Below, piece after piece: positions 16,930 to 24,606 of a stretch of DNA of 64,000 nucleotides. Source of the DNA: Fibrobacter sp. (GTDB lineage: Bacteria > Fibrobacterota > Fibrobacteria > Fibrobacterales > Fibrobacteraceae); contig JAFVTX010000047.1 of the NCBI GenBank assembly GCA_017503015.1, positions 1 to 64,000 on the forward strand, in the 5' to 3' direction. How positions within the stretch are numbered: position 1 is the stretch's first letter; every line of letters begins with the position of its first letter. Made by a program: the position numbers and the translations under genes. The notes under the pieces were generated by a model. The model saw nothing but the letters and a program-made list of their open reading frames with translations, was not told the origin of the DNA and ran no database searches.

Positions 16930-17919
16930 ATGAGTGCATTAAAAACGTGGATTCTGTTTTTTTGTGCAGCATTTTTGTTTGCTGCGTGTTCGGACGGTGG
17001 TAGTCCTAGCAAGGTAAGTGTCGACGAACTTGGCGATGTCGATTCTTCGAGTGCGTCCGGTGATGAAGCTAAGTCTGGCAACTCTGGTGCGACAGTCCAA
17101 AGCAACTCCTCCTCAAAGCCAGGCGATAAGATTGTCATTAACGGTGGCAAGGACACCATTTTTGTGGCCGATGCCGAAGGAAGCCTTTATTACAGTAGTG
17201 GTGTTTTTTGCTGGACCGAAGGCTGCGAAAAAAACTTTGCACCTAGTTCGTCTTCTGCAACGAAACCCGCATCTTCCGGGACGAATGTTTCGGGCGGCTC
17301 GTCCAGTTCCAAGGGTAATTCTAGTTCTTCGGTAAAGCAGTCCTCCAGTTCGCAAGCCCCTGCGGTTAGCGTGGATTCACGCGCTCCCACGGTAGACAAG
17401 ACTGCCATGAAGCTCACGGACAATAGGGACAACAAGGTGTATAAAATAACCCAAATTGGTTCAGTGTATTGGATGGAATCAAATCTCGGGTATAGGCCGA
17501 ATACCGGGTTCTATTGCACAACAATCGAAGTTGTTAAACCAGGCCCCGGTGAAGAAAAGGAAACGGTGGATGTTTGTGACCGTTTCGGTGTTTATTATGC
17601 CTATAGTGTTGCCCAGGTTGTTTGTCCTTCGGGGTGGCGCCTGCCTACGAAGGCCGAAGTTGATGCTGCGCTTGAATCCATGGCCGAGAAGCCCCGCAAG
17701 GAGAAAGATGACTGGTGGGTCTTGGGTGGTCGCTTCAAGTTAGAAGGCGGAACGACTTTTGGGAACAATGGTAATCAGGGGTACCTCTGGATTCAAGAGA
17801 GTAGTGTTAATGAAGTTGTTCTGCAGGTTCAGGACTACGGTTCCTCATTTGAAAGTCAGTTTCTGACGACGGGTGCAGATGGCAGAGCCTACAATGTTCG
17901 TTGCGTGACTACGGAATAA
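16930..17919 (+). CDS. Lipoprotein with Fibrobacter succinogenes major paralogous (FISUMP) domain
   Basis: A 329-residue predicted lipoprotein. The signal peptide ends in a lipobox (FLFAAC, Cys21). Residues about 22-155 are Ser-rich, low-complexity linker with repeated SSS tracts. Residues about 160-329 match the FISUMP/TIGR02145 pattern: VYWMESNLGYRPNTG, then CDRFGVYYAY, VCPSGWRLPTKAEVDAAL, a GG.F...G..G.LW strand and a final YNVRCV. These domains are expanded in Fibrobacter and are predicted surface-exposed; no activity is known. Recognition is from the W..NL and CP.GWRLPT motifs. A terminator follows 22 bp after the stop. Confidence 0.88.
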   Translation: MSALKTWILFFCAAFLFAACSDGGSPSKVSVDELGDVDSSSASGDEAKSGNSGATVQSNSSSKPGDKIVINGGKDTIFVADAEGSLYYSSGVFCWTEGCEKNFAPSSSSATKPASSGTNVSGGSSSSKGNSSSSVKQSSSSQAPAVSVDSRAPTVDKTAMKLTDNRDNKVYKITQIGSVYWMESNLGYRPNTGFYCTTIEVVKPGPGEEKETVDVCDRFGVYYAYSVAQVVCPSGWRLPTKAEVDAALESMAEKPRKEKDDWWVLGGRFKLEGGTTFGNNGNQGYLWIQESSVNEVVLQVQDYGSSFESQFLTTGADGRAYNVRCVTTE

Positions 17920-17941
17920 CTTCGCTCCAGCTGCACAACAT

Positions 17942-17975
17942 GTCATGCCCGGTTAGACCGGGCTTCTTTTTTTGT
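17942..17975 (+). terminator. Rho-independent terminator, also a GTCAT-type REP-like element
   Basis: GTCAT, then stem GCCCGGT-TAG-ACCGGGC, then TTCTTTTTTT. The GTCAT flank resembles the elements at 3479, 19546 and 39529. Confidence 0.75.
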
Positions 17976-18021
17976 GTGCGTTAAGGTTGTTATGATCTAT
18001 GCGAATATTTGCATAAGTGCA

Positions 18022-18049
18022 TTGACAGGGTATAGTCTTTTTCTATATT
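18022..18049 (+). promoter_or_regulatory. Consensus promoter TTGACA-N16-TATATT far upstream of metY
   Basis: TTGACA at 18022-18027 and TATATT at 18044-18049. A transcript from here would carry a 24-codon open frame (18066-18140, ATG to TGA) before the second TATATT and the metY start. No known riboswitch fold was recognised in the leader. Confidence 0.5.
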
Positions 18050-18109
18050 TGCCTACCGAAATGATATGCTAAAGCCGTGTTTCGAAAGACTGAATGGGCT
18101 AGAATTATC

Positions 18110-18137
18110 TCTCGTCTCTCGTCTTTCGTCTCTCGTC
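18110..18137. repeat. Heptanucleotide tandem array (4 units) upstream of metY
   Basis: Consecutive 7-mers read TCTCGTC, TCTCGTC, TTTCGTC, TCTCGTC. It lies within the last third of the 24-codon leader frame and upstream of TATATT at 18155. Confidence 0.75.
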
Positions 18138-18154
18138 TGACATACCTCACTATC

Positions 18155-18160
18155 TATATT
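18155..18160 (+). promoter_or_regulatory. TATATT -10 element proximal to metY
   Basis: It lies 28 nt upstream of the metY ATG, giving a short leader with AGAGG. The -35 position falls in the heptamer array. Confidence 0.42.
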
Positions 18161-18188
18161 TGGTTTTGAAATTAAACAAGAGGCAAAA

Positions 18189-19466
18189 ATGTCCAAGATC
18201 GAAACTTTGTGCGTCCAGGGCGGCTGGCAGCCGAAAAACGGCGAACCCCGCGTTCTCCCCATCTACCAGAGCACCACTTTCAAGTACGAGTCCAGCAACG
18301 CCATGGCCGACCTGTTCGACCTGAAGGCGTCGGGCTACTTCTACACGCGCCTGCAGAACCCCACCAACGACGCCGTGGCGTCCAAGATTGCGGCCATGGA
18401 AGGCGGAGTGGCAGCGATGCTCACCAGCTCCGGTCAGGCAGCGAACTTCTTCGCCGTGTTCAACATCTGCGAAGCGGGCGACCACTTCATCAGCACCAGC
18501 GCCATCTACGGCGGTACGAGCAACCTCTTCAGCGTTACCATGAAGAAGCTCGGCATCGAATGCACGTTCGTGGACCAGGACGCGAGCGACGAAGAAATCG
18601 AGAAGGCTTTCCGCCCGAACACCAAGTGCTTCTTCGGCGAAACGGTGGCTAACCCCGCCGGCAAGATTTTGGACCTGGAGCGCTTCGCGAAGCTTGCCCA
18701 CAAGCACGGCGTGCCGATGATTGTCGATAACACGTTCCCGACACCCATACTCTGCCGCCCGATCGAATTCGGCGTGGACATCGTGACGCATTCCACCACC
18801 AAGTACATGGACGGTCACGCGATGGCCGTGGGTGGCTGCATCGTGGATAGCGGAAACTTTGACTGGGAAGCCCATCACGACAAGTTCAAGGGCCTCACCG
18901 AACCGGACCCGAGCTACCACGGCCTTGCCTACACGAAGGCTTTCGGCAAGGGCGCCTTCATCACGAAGGCTACAGCACAGCTCATGCGCGACCTCGGCAG
19001 CATCCAGGCTCCGCAGAACGCGTTCCTCCTGAACGTTGGCCTTGAAACGCTTCACCTGCGCATGCCGCGCCACTGCGAAAACGCTCTCGCCTGTGCGAAG
19101 TTCCTGCAGAACCACCCGAAGGTGGCCTGGGTAGACTATGCGGGCCTCGAGGGCAACAAGTACCACGAACTTGCGCAGAAACAATTCAAGGGCGGGCTCC
19201 CGTGCGGCGTGCTCACCTTCGGTATCAAGGGTGGCCGCGAGAAAAGCATCCAGTTCATGGACAATCTCAAGATGATTTGCATCGTGACCCACGTGGCCGA
19301 CGCCCGCAGTTGCGTGCTGCATCCGGCAAGCCACACCCACCGTCAGCTCAGCGACGAACAGCTCATCGAAGCAGGCGTCGCTCCGGACCTGATCCGCTTC
19401 AGCGTGGGTATCGAGAACGTCGAAGACATCATCGCCGACCTTACGCAGGCCCTCGACAAGGTGTAA
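18189..19466 (+). CDS. metY: O-acetylhomoserine sulfhydrylase (MetY-type, PLP-dependent)
   Basis: A 425-residue cytoplasmic Cys/Met-metabolism PLP enzyme that would form homocysteine from O-acetylhomoserine and sulfide. Motifs: FKYESSNAMADLFDLK and YTRLQNPTNDAVASKIAAMEGG near the N-terminus, LTSSGQAANFF (phosphate-binding loop), VDNTFPTPILCRPIEFG, and HSTTKYMDGH with the PLP-binding lysine K205. The C-terminal domain has the VTHVADARSCVLHPASHTHRQLS stretch (here quoted in part of its conserved core) and ends RFSVGIENVEDI. The length and the spacing between motifs fit MetY/CysD better than cystathionine gamma-synthase (about 380 residues). Two tandem promoters precede it. A strong terminator follows. 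Confidence 0.92.
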   Translation: MSKIETLCVQGGWQPKNGEPRVLPIYQSTTFKYESSNAMADLFDLKASGYFYTRLQNPTNDAVASKIAAMEGGVAAMLTSSGQAANFFAVFNICEAGDHFISTSAIYGGTSNLFSVTMKKLGIECTFVDQDASDEEIEKAFRPNTKCFFGETVANPAGKILDLERFAKLAHKHGVPMIVDNTFPTPILCRPIEFGVDIVTHSTTKYMDGHAMAVGGCIVDSGNFDWEAHHDKFKGLTEPDPSYHGLAYTKAFGKGAFITKATAQLMRDLGSIQAPQNAFLLNVGLETLHLRMPRHCENALACAKFLQNHPKVAWVDYAGLEGNKYHELAQKQFKGGLPCGVLTFGIKGGREKSIQFMDNLKMICIVTHVADARSCVLHPASHTHRQLSDEQLIEAGVAPDLIRFSVGIENVEDIIADLTQALDKV

Positions 19467-19511
19467 TTCCCGTCTGTCACCCCGGTCGCAGTACCGGGGC
19501 CACAAAAAAAA

Positions 19512-19540
19512 TCCTCGGTCTAGAACCGAGGAATTTTTTT
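19512..19540 (+). terminator. Rho-independent terminator of metY
   Basis: 8-bp stem TCCTCGGT / ACCGAGGA, followed by ATTTTTTT. A run of A before the stem makes it usable from the minus strand for gltA too. A second hairpin, CCCCGGT/ACCGGGG, lies just before it. Confidence 0.82.
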
Positions 19541-19545
19541 CAATT

Positions 19546-19573
19546 GTCATGCCCGCCTTGAGCGGGCATCTCC
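19546..19573. repeat. REP-like palindrome (GTCAT...ATCTCC class)
   Basis: GTCAT, stem GCCCGC/GCGGGC and ending ATCTCC. Same layout as the element at 39529. Confidence 0.5.
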
Positions 19574-19587
19574 TTTAAAGGGACTTT

Positions 19588-20877
19588 TTATCGCTTGTTT
19601 CTGTCGATCCAGGGGCGGGCCGTTTCGCCTACGTAAATCTGGCGGGGCCTGTTGATCTTGGAATTCGGGTCGTCGTGCATCTCTTTCCAGTGGGCAATCC
19701 AGCCGGGCAAGCGGCCGATGGCAAACATCACCGTGAGCATGTTGGTGGGGATACCCATGGCGCGGTAGAGAATGCCCGAATAGAAGTCCACGTTGGGGTA
19801 GAGCTTGCGGGCGATAAAGTAGTCGTCCTTCAGGGCGGCTTCTTCGAGCTTGAGCGCGATTTCCAGCAACGGGTCGTTGATATGTTCGTGCTCGAACACC
19901 TGGCCCATGAGCTTTTTCAAGACTTTCGCGCGGGGGTCATAACTCTTGTACACCCGGTGGCCGAATCCAGAAAGACGGAAGGGGTCGTTCTTGTCCTTGG
20001 CCTTTTCCATCACCTGTTCGATGGTCATGCCGCTGTTCTGGATACGGAGAAGCGTTTCCAGAACGGCCTGGTTGGCGCCGCCGTGAAGCGGGCCCCACAG
20101 GGCGCAGATGCCGGCGCAGATGCTGGCGTAAAGGTTCGCCTGGGAGCTGCCCACCATACGCACGGTAGAAGTGGAGCAGTTCTGCTCGTGGTCGGCGTGC
20201 ACAATCAACAGGGTGTTCAGTGCCTTTTCCATAATGGGGTCCAGGTGATAGGGCCTGGCCTTGCTGCTGAACATCATGTTCAAGAAGTTGCTGCAGTAGC
20301 TGCGTTCTGCTTCGGGGTAAACGAAGGGTTCACCGATGCTTGCCTTGTAAGAGAAGGCAGCGATGGTGCGAATCTTGGAGATGAGACCCGCGGTGGTCAG
20401 CTCAAAAGCGCTGGCGATGTTTTCGTCGTCGTAGAAGCGGGGGGTGAAAAGTCCCACGGCGTTCACGATGGAACTGAGAATGCCCATGGGGTGGGCGCTG
20501 GGCGGCATCTCACGGAAAAAGTGCAGCAGGTTTTCGTGGAGCAGGGCGTTTTCGGTAAGCAGCGTGCGGAAATGCCCCAGCTGCTCGGGGTTGGGCAGCT
20601 CGCCGTAAATCAGGAGCCATGCGGTTTCGGGGAAGGTGGCCTTTTCGGCCAGGTCCTCGATGGAGTAGCCGCGGTAACGGAGAATCCCCTTCTCGCCGTC
20701 CACGTAGGTAATGGAACTCTTGGTGCTGCCCGTGTTCAGGTAACCGTAGTCCAGGGTCACCAGGCCGGAACTCTTGCGCAAAGTGCTGATGTCGAGACCG
20801 TGTTCGTTTTCGGTGCCTTCAACCACGGGGAGCTCGTAACTCTTTCCGTTGTAATTCAAGGTCGCTTTATCGGACAT
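19588..20877 (-). CDS. gltA: Citrate synthase
   Basis: A 429-residue type II citrate synthase condensing acetyl-CoA and oxaloacetate. Recognised by the N-terminal beta domain (LDYGYLNTGSTKSSITYVDG, then LRYRGYSIEDLA), HADHEQNCSTSTVRMVGS and WGPLHGGANQAVL around the active-site histidine, and FGHRVYKSYDPRA with the second histidine. The ending WIAHWKEMHDDPNSKI plus RPRQIYVG is typical. The RBS GGAGGAATC is ideal. It lies 30 bp downstream of the aminotransferase gene on the same strand, probably one transcript, linking oxaloacetate/aspartate interconversion to citrate formation. Confidence 0.96.
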   Translation of the reverse strand: MSDKATLNYNGKSYELPVVEGTENEHGLDISTLRKSSGLVTLDYGYLNTGSTKSSITYVDGEKGILRYRGYSIEDLAEKATFPETAWLLIYGELPNPEQLGHFRTLLTENALLHENLLHFFREMPPSAHPMGILSSIVNAVGLFTPRFYDDENIASAFELTTAGLISKIRTIAAFSYKASIGEPFVYPEAERSYCSNFLNMMFSSKARPYHLDPIMEKALNTLLIVHADHEQNCSTSTVRMVGSSQANLYASICAGICALWGPLHGGANQAVLETLLRIQNSGMTIEQVMEKAKDKNDPFRLSGFGHRVYKSYDPRAKVLKKLMGQVFEHEHINDPLLEIALKLEEAALKDDYFIARKLYPNVDFYSGILYRAMGIPTNMLTVMFAIGRLPGWIAHWKEMHDDPNSKINRPRQIYVGETARPWIDRNKR

Positions 20878-20907
20878 GATTCCTCCAGTAGGGTTTTGAC
20901 CAAAACC

Positions 20908-22200
20908 CTATTTCATCTTCATAATGCAATTATAAATATTTTCGAACAGCTTGCCCAACTTGTCGGTAGGTACGGCGCTGAATGCCACGCGGATAAGGCC
21001 CGAAAGCATGATGGTACCCGTGCTGTAGTCGCTGATGAGCTTCTGGCGGAGCAGTTCGGCATCTACGCCCTTGGGCTTTACGCACATGAAGTAGCCGCTG
21101 TTGCAGGGCATGGCCTCGAAGGCCTCCTTGTATTCGGGGTGGTCGGCCAGCACCTGCTTGATGATGTCGTAGCGCTTCTTGAGGATGGCGAACTTCTCGG
21201 CTTTCTGCTGCAGGTATTCCGGACTCTGGAAGGCGGCCAGCAGGATCCGCTGGCTGATGCTTGGGCCGTTGCTGATGTTTCCGCGGACCACGCCTGCGGC
21301 CTTGTCTTCCAGGGCCTTCAGCTGGGCTTCCGTGGCGCCCTTGAAACCGAAACTCATGAACCCGACGCGGAAACCCCACACGTAGTCTTCCTTGGTGGGG
21401 CCGTCCAGCTTCACGGCCAGCAGGTTCTCGCTTGCGTCCAGCACCTTGCTGAACAGGGACTCCTTGGTCACGCCGTCCTCATAGACCAGTCCAAAGTAGG
21501 CGTCGTCCAGCAGGGCCACCACCTTGTTGCCCGCGTTTGCGCAGTCCGTAAGGATCTTCGCGATTTCGACGGCTTCCTTTTCGGTGGCGGTATAGCCCGT
21601 GGGGTTGTTGGGGAAGTTCAACAGCACCACCTTCTTCTGGCTCTTGCTCTCGGAAAGGGCCTTTTTAAGGGCTTCCGTATCGAAACCGCCGTCCTTGAAG
21701 GTGTTGAAGGTCTTGATCTTTGCACCGCAGCTGTTCACGAAGACCAGTTCGTAGTTGTCCCAGTAAAGGTCGGGGATAATCACCTCGTCGCCCGGATCCA
21801 AGAAAAGGTAGCCCGCACAGCTGATGGCGTGGGTCAGGGCGCAGGTCACAACCGGGTTGCTAAAAGCCTTGCCTGCGAGGCTCGGGTTCTTGCGGACAAT
21901 CTGCTCTTTCCAGGCCTTGCGCAGGTCGGGGTTTCCGAAACTGGGGGCGTAGAGGAAGGCCTGCTTGGGCAGGTTCAGGCTCTTGAGCACGCAGTCGAGA
22001 ACCAGGGGGCTACCGTCGTCTTCCAGGGCGGTGCCGATGGTGGCGTTGATTTCTTTGCCCTTGGCTTCGGCGCCCTGGCCCAGAATGCCCTTGCGGGGGA
22101 AGAAGATTGCCTTGCCCCTTTCGGAAAGCATGGAAAGTACGCTGCAGCCGTTTGCGGAAAGTTCCGCGTTGGCCTGTTCTGCGAGAGGATTGTAGCTCAT
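20908..22200 (-). CDS. Class I/II aminotransferase (aspartate/tyrosine-type)
   Basis: A 430-residue fold-type I PLP enzyme. The ATG at 22200 is chosen because AGGACCAAGGTC precedes it; the frame extends 11 codons further without an RBS. Motifs: YAPSFGNPDLRKAW, ALTHAISCAGYLFLDPGDEVI (co-factor phosphate region), LLNFPNNPTGYTATEKE (PLP-contacting Asn), DDAYFGLVYEDG (Asp/Tyr pair) and VKLDGPTKEDYVWGFRVG with the PLP lysine and the arginine that binds carboxylate. The sequence resembles aromatic/aspartate aminotransferases, but the donor cannot be fixed by eye. Co-transcription with citrate synthase would fit an oxaloacetate-aspartate role. Confidence 0.88.
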   Translation of the reverse strand: MSYNPLAEQANAELSANGCSVLSMLSERGKAIFFPRKGILGQGAEAKGKEINATIGTALEDDGSPLVLDCVLKSLNLPKQAFLYAPSFGNPDLRKAWKEQIVRKNPSLAGKAFSNPVVTCALTHAISCAGYLFLDPGDEVIIPDLYWDNYELVFVNSCGAKIKTFNTFKDGGFDTEALKKALSESKSQKKVVLLNFPNNPTGYTATEKEAVEIAKILTDCANAGNKVVALLDDAYFGLVYEDGVTKESLFSKVLDASENLLAVKLDGPTKEDYVWGFRVGFMSFGFKGATEAQLKALEDKAAGVVRGNISNGPSISQRILLAAFQSPEYLQQKAEKFAILKKRYDIIKQVLADHPEYKEAFEAMPCNSGYFMCVKPKGVDAELLRQKLISDYSTGTIMLSGLIRVAFSAVPTDKLGKLFENIYNCIMKMK

Positions 22201-22246
22201 GACCTTGGTCCTGTTAAAAAATTCCGAGGCCAAAGATAGTTTTTTT

Positions 22247-22281
22247 AGGGGGTAGAAGGTAGGGTCCAGGGCCCAGGAAAT
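22247..22281. repeat. Heptanucleotide tandem array (5 units) upstream of the adenylation-kinase gene
   Basis: Consecutive 7-mers read AGGGGGT, AGAAGGT, AGGGTCC, AGGGCCC, AGGAAAT. TATATT follows 12 bp later. Confidence 0.62.
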
Positions 22282-22293
22282 GCAGGAAAAGTG

Positions 22294-22299
22294 TATATT
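22294..22299 (+). promoter_or_regulatory. TATATT -10 element, leaderless-type promoter
   Basis: TATATT, 6 nt, then GTG at 22306. This favours 22306 as the start over the in-frame GTG at 22291, which would place the hexamer inside the coding region. Confidence 0.5.
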
Positions 22300-22305
22300 G
22301 GCACT

Positions 22306-24606
22306 GTGGAGTATTCGGATTGTACAATTCTTGAAAAACTGGAATATCTTTCCCGTTTTTTCCCGGAAAGGGCAGCGGCCTTATACGAGCCGAAGGAGAG
22401 CCTTACCTATGGAGACCTCTGGAGTCTTTCGGGCAAGATTTACGCCTACCTCAAGAAAAGGGGCGTCGGCCCCGAAGATACGGTCATGTACTGCCTGCCC
22501 AGGGGGCTTGGACTTTATGCCGCCATCGTGGGGACCATGCGTGCAGGGGCGGCCTTTGTGCTTACCGAAACGGACAACAGCGTGCAGAGGACAGCCTTTA
22601 TCCGCCACGACTGCCAGTGCAGGGAGTACGTGGACGAAAAAGCTTTTCTGGAAATCCTTGCAACGGACCCCATGGATGGATTCGTCCCCGAAAATCTGCA
22701 TAGTCTCTGTTATATCGCCTACACCTCGGGAACTTCAGGAACACCCAAGGGAGTGCTTCACGAATATGGCTCCCTGGAAAATGCGGGGAAATCGGCTCGA
22801 TGCGAAGGAAAGCCCTTTTTGCAAACCCGGGATGTTTTTCTCTTGATGAGCCCCCTGAATTTCGTCTCCTTTCCTATTGCCTTTGCCATGGCGGTCACTG
22901 CCGGAATAACCGTCGCCATTATGCCGTACGGGTATGGGGAAACCGAAGAAAGGTTCCTGGAGTATTTGGCGCTGAACCATGTCAACGCCGGCTACGTGAC
23001 GCCCGCTTTTTTGCGAAAACATCCGTCCTTGAAACTGCCCTGGAGGCTGTGCATAATTTCTAGCGAGCCCGCCGACGGCCTGTGTGTGGAGGGAGTCGAA
23101 TGTTATAATACCTACGCTTCTACAGAAGCGGGCTGCCTCCTTGCGGTCCATAAGTTGAGCCGTCCGGAGACCCCTGCTCTGGTGGGGTTCCCCGAGTCGG
23201 ATGCTGAACTGCTCGTGCTGAACGAAGATGGGAAAAGCGCGGGCCAAGAGGAGGGCGAAATCTGTTTCAGGTCTCCCTATATTCGAGGTTATCTCCATCT
23301 GCCAGGCGAAACAAAAAGGCTTGTTCGCGATGGCATCATCCATACGGGCGATGCCGGAAAATTGACGCCAGGGGGATTCGTTGTCCGTGGCCGTTTTACG
23401 GAGATGTTCAAGGTACAGGGCTTCAGGGTTGAACCCGAAGAAATCGAAAGACTGGTTTCAGAAATTTGCGGTATCAAAAACCCCGTGGTCCGCGGGTTTG
23501 TCTATAAGGATATCTTTTCCGTAGTTGTTTTTTATACGGGCGAAGCAGATATCGATGTGGTGTCTGCCAGAGAAAAACTGATGAAGGTTCTCCCCGAATA
23601 TATGGTTCCCACCAATTTTGTCAGGTTGCCCCATTTCCCGATTCTGGAAACCGGAAAACTGGATCGGCGCCGTCTTTTGCCCAAAGAAGGGGACTGGAGC
23701 GAATTGGACAAGATAGAATCGTCAAAACTTCCTGTCGTTGGGAAGGGCCGGACATCGACAGTTCTTGGGCTAGGGAAAGACAAGGTGATGAAATTGTTCC
23801 ATGCATCCGTCCCTTTTGCGACTATCCAGGGGGAATACGAAAAGACCCGTCTGGCGCACCGGATGAACATTCCCTCTCCGGAAGCCTACGATGTCGTTCA
23901 TTCGCGAAAGCGTTACGGGATTATCATGGACTATGTGCCGGGTGAGAATTTGGAGTCTCTGCTTTTCAGGTGCCCCCGTAGGCGGGACGAACTGCTGAAA
24001 AGATATGCCGAAATGGTCAGGAAATTTCACCAGATAAGGGTACAGGATACGAGTTTGCCCGACCAGAAGGAAATGTCCATCTCCATTGCCAAAAATCTGA
24101 GCAAGGATAAGTTCTCCGTTCAGGATATCGAAAAGATTTGCAATGTATTCAGGTGCATTCCCGATAGCGACGGCTTTGTCCATGGGGACTGCCATGCCGG
24201 AAACGCCATCTTCAACGAAAACGGATTGACCTTTATCGATTTTACCTTGTGCGGCAAGGGACATCCGGTATTCGACTTGGTCTGCATGTATTCCCATTAT
24301 GTTTTCTTACCCTCTTTCGAAGACGACCAGAGTTACAGGGAACGGACCGGCGTTTCAAAGGGCGAGGCGGAAAATATTTTTGAAAGATTCATCGGTTACT
24401 ATTGCGATACCCACGACGTAAAATTTTTGGAAGAGACCAAAAGGCAGCTGCAAGGGGTTCTGGCGGCAAGGATTTGCCTCTCGTCGGTGCTTTTCCCGGG
24501 TGCCTTTAACGATCTTGTGCTGCGGTCGGTCAAGTCCATCGCTGTCGATTTTTCAGAGAGGTATTGCCGTTCCGGACGTATCAACTGGACCTGGGAGTTA
24601 TGCTAG
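22306..24606 (+). CDS. Fusion of an ANL adenylation domain and an aminoglycoside-phosphotransferase-like kinase
   Basis: A 766-residue two-domain protein. Residues about 1-455 are an AMP-forming adenylation domain: core A3 YTSGTSGTPKG (139-149), A5 NTYASTEAG (Glu274), A7 HTGDAGK (Asp349), A8 GRFTEMFKVQGFRVEPEEIE, A10 ETGKLDRRR with catalytic Lys451. No carrier-protein or condensation domain follows. Residues about 475-766 are a kinase fold: GKGRTSTVLGLG and Lys496, Brenner motif HGDCHAGN (Asp628, Asn633), then FIDFT (Asp645). This half resembles the small Fibrobacter paralogous phosphotransferase family TIGR02172. All key residues look intact. The stop overlaps the MFS gene by 7 bp, implying translational coupling. 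It might activate and phosphorylate a carboxylic acid metabolite; the substrate is unknown. An extended start at 22291 is possible. Confidence 0.87.
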   Translation: MEYSDCTILEKLEYLSRFFPERAAALYEPKESLTYGDLWSLSGKIYAYLKKRGVGPEDTVMYCLPRGLGLYAAIVGTMRAGAAFVLTETDNSVQRTAFIRHDCQCREYVDEKAFLEILATDPMDGFVPENLHSLCYIAYTSGTSGTPKGVLHEYGSLENAGKSARCEGKPFLQTRDVFLLMSPLNFVSFPIAFAMAVTAGITVAIMPYGYGETEERFLEYLALNHVNAGYVTPAFLRKHPSLKLPWRLCIISSEPADGLCVEGVECYNTYASTEAGCLLAVHKLSRPETPALVGFPESDAELLVLNEDGKSAGQEEGEICFRSPYIRGYLHLPGETKRLVRDGIIHTGDAGKLTPGGFVVRGRFTEMFKVQGFRVEPEEIERLVSEICGIKNPVVRGFVYKDIFSVVVFYTGEADIDVVSAREKLMKVLPEYMVPTNFVRLPHFPILETGKLDRRRLLPKEGDWSELDKIESSKLPVVGKGRTSTVLGLGKDKVMKLFHASVPFATIQGEYEKTRLAHRMNIPSPEAYDVVHSRKRYGIIMDYVPGENLESLLFRCPRRRDELLKRYAEMVRKFHQIRVQDTSLPDQKEMSISIAKNLSKDKFSVQDIEKICNVFRCIPDSDGFVHGDCHAGNAIFNENGLTFIDFTLCGKGHPVFDLVCMYSHYVFLPSFEDDQSYRERTGVSKGEAENIFERFIGYYCDTHDVKFLEETKRQLQGVLAARICLSSVLFPGAFNDLVLRSVKSIAVDFSERYCRSGRINWTWELC

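Noticed and set aside
17976-18189. SAM riboswitch or T-box leader upstream of metY
   Set aside because: No S-box or T-box core motifs were seen; the visible structure is tandem promoters and a 7-bp repeat.
18150-19550. A 466-codon minus-strand frame opposite metY
   Set aside because: Antisense shadow of a highly biased gene; the product is Val/Ala/Glu/His-rich without a recognisable fold.
19675-22239. An 854-codon plus-strand open frame opposite gltA and the aminotransferase gene
   Set aside because: It mirrors two clearly recognised genes, has no RBS or family motifs, and is low-complexity V/G/H/Q-rich. It arises from the strong codon bias of the real genes.
22306-24606. NRPS module
   Set aside because: Only the adenylation domain is present; no condensation, carrier or thioesterase domain, and the second half is a kinase.
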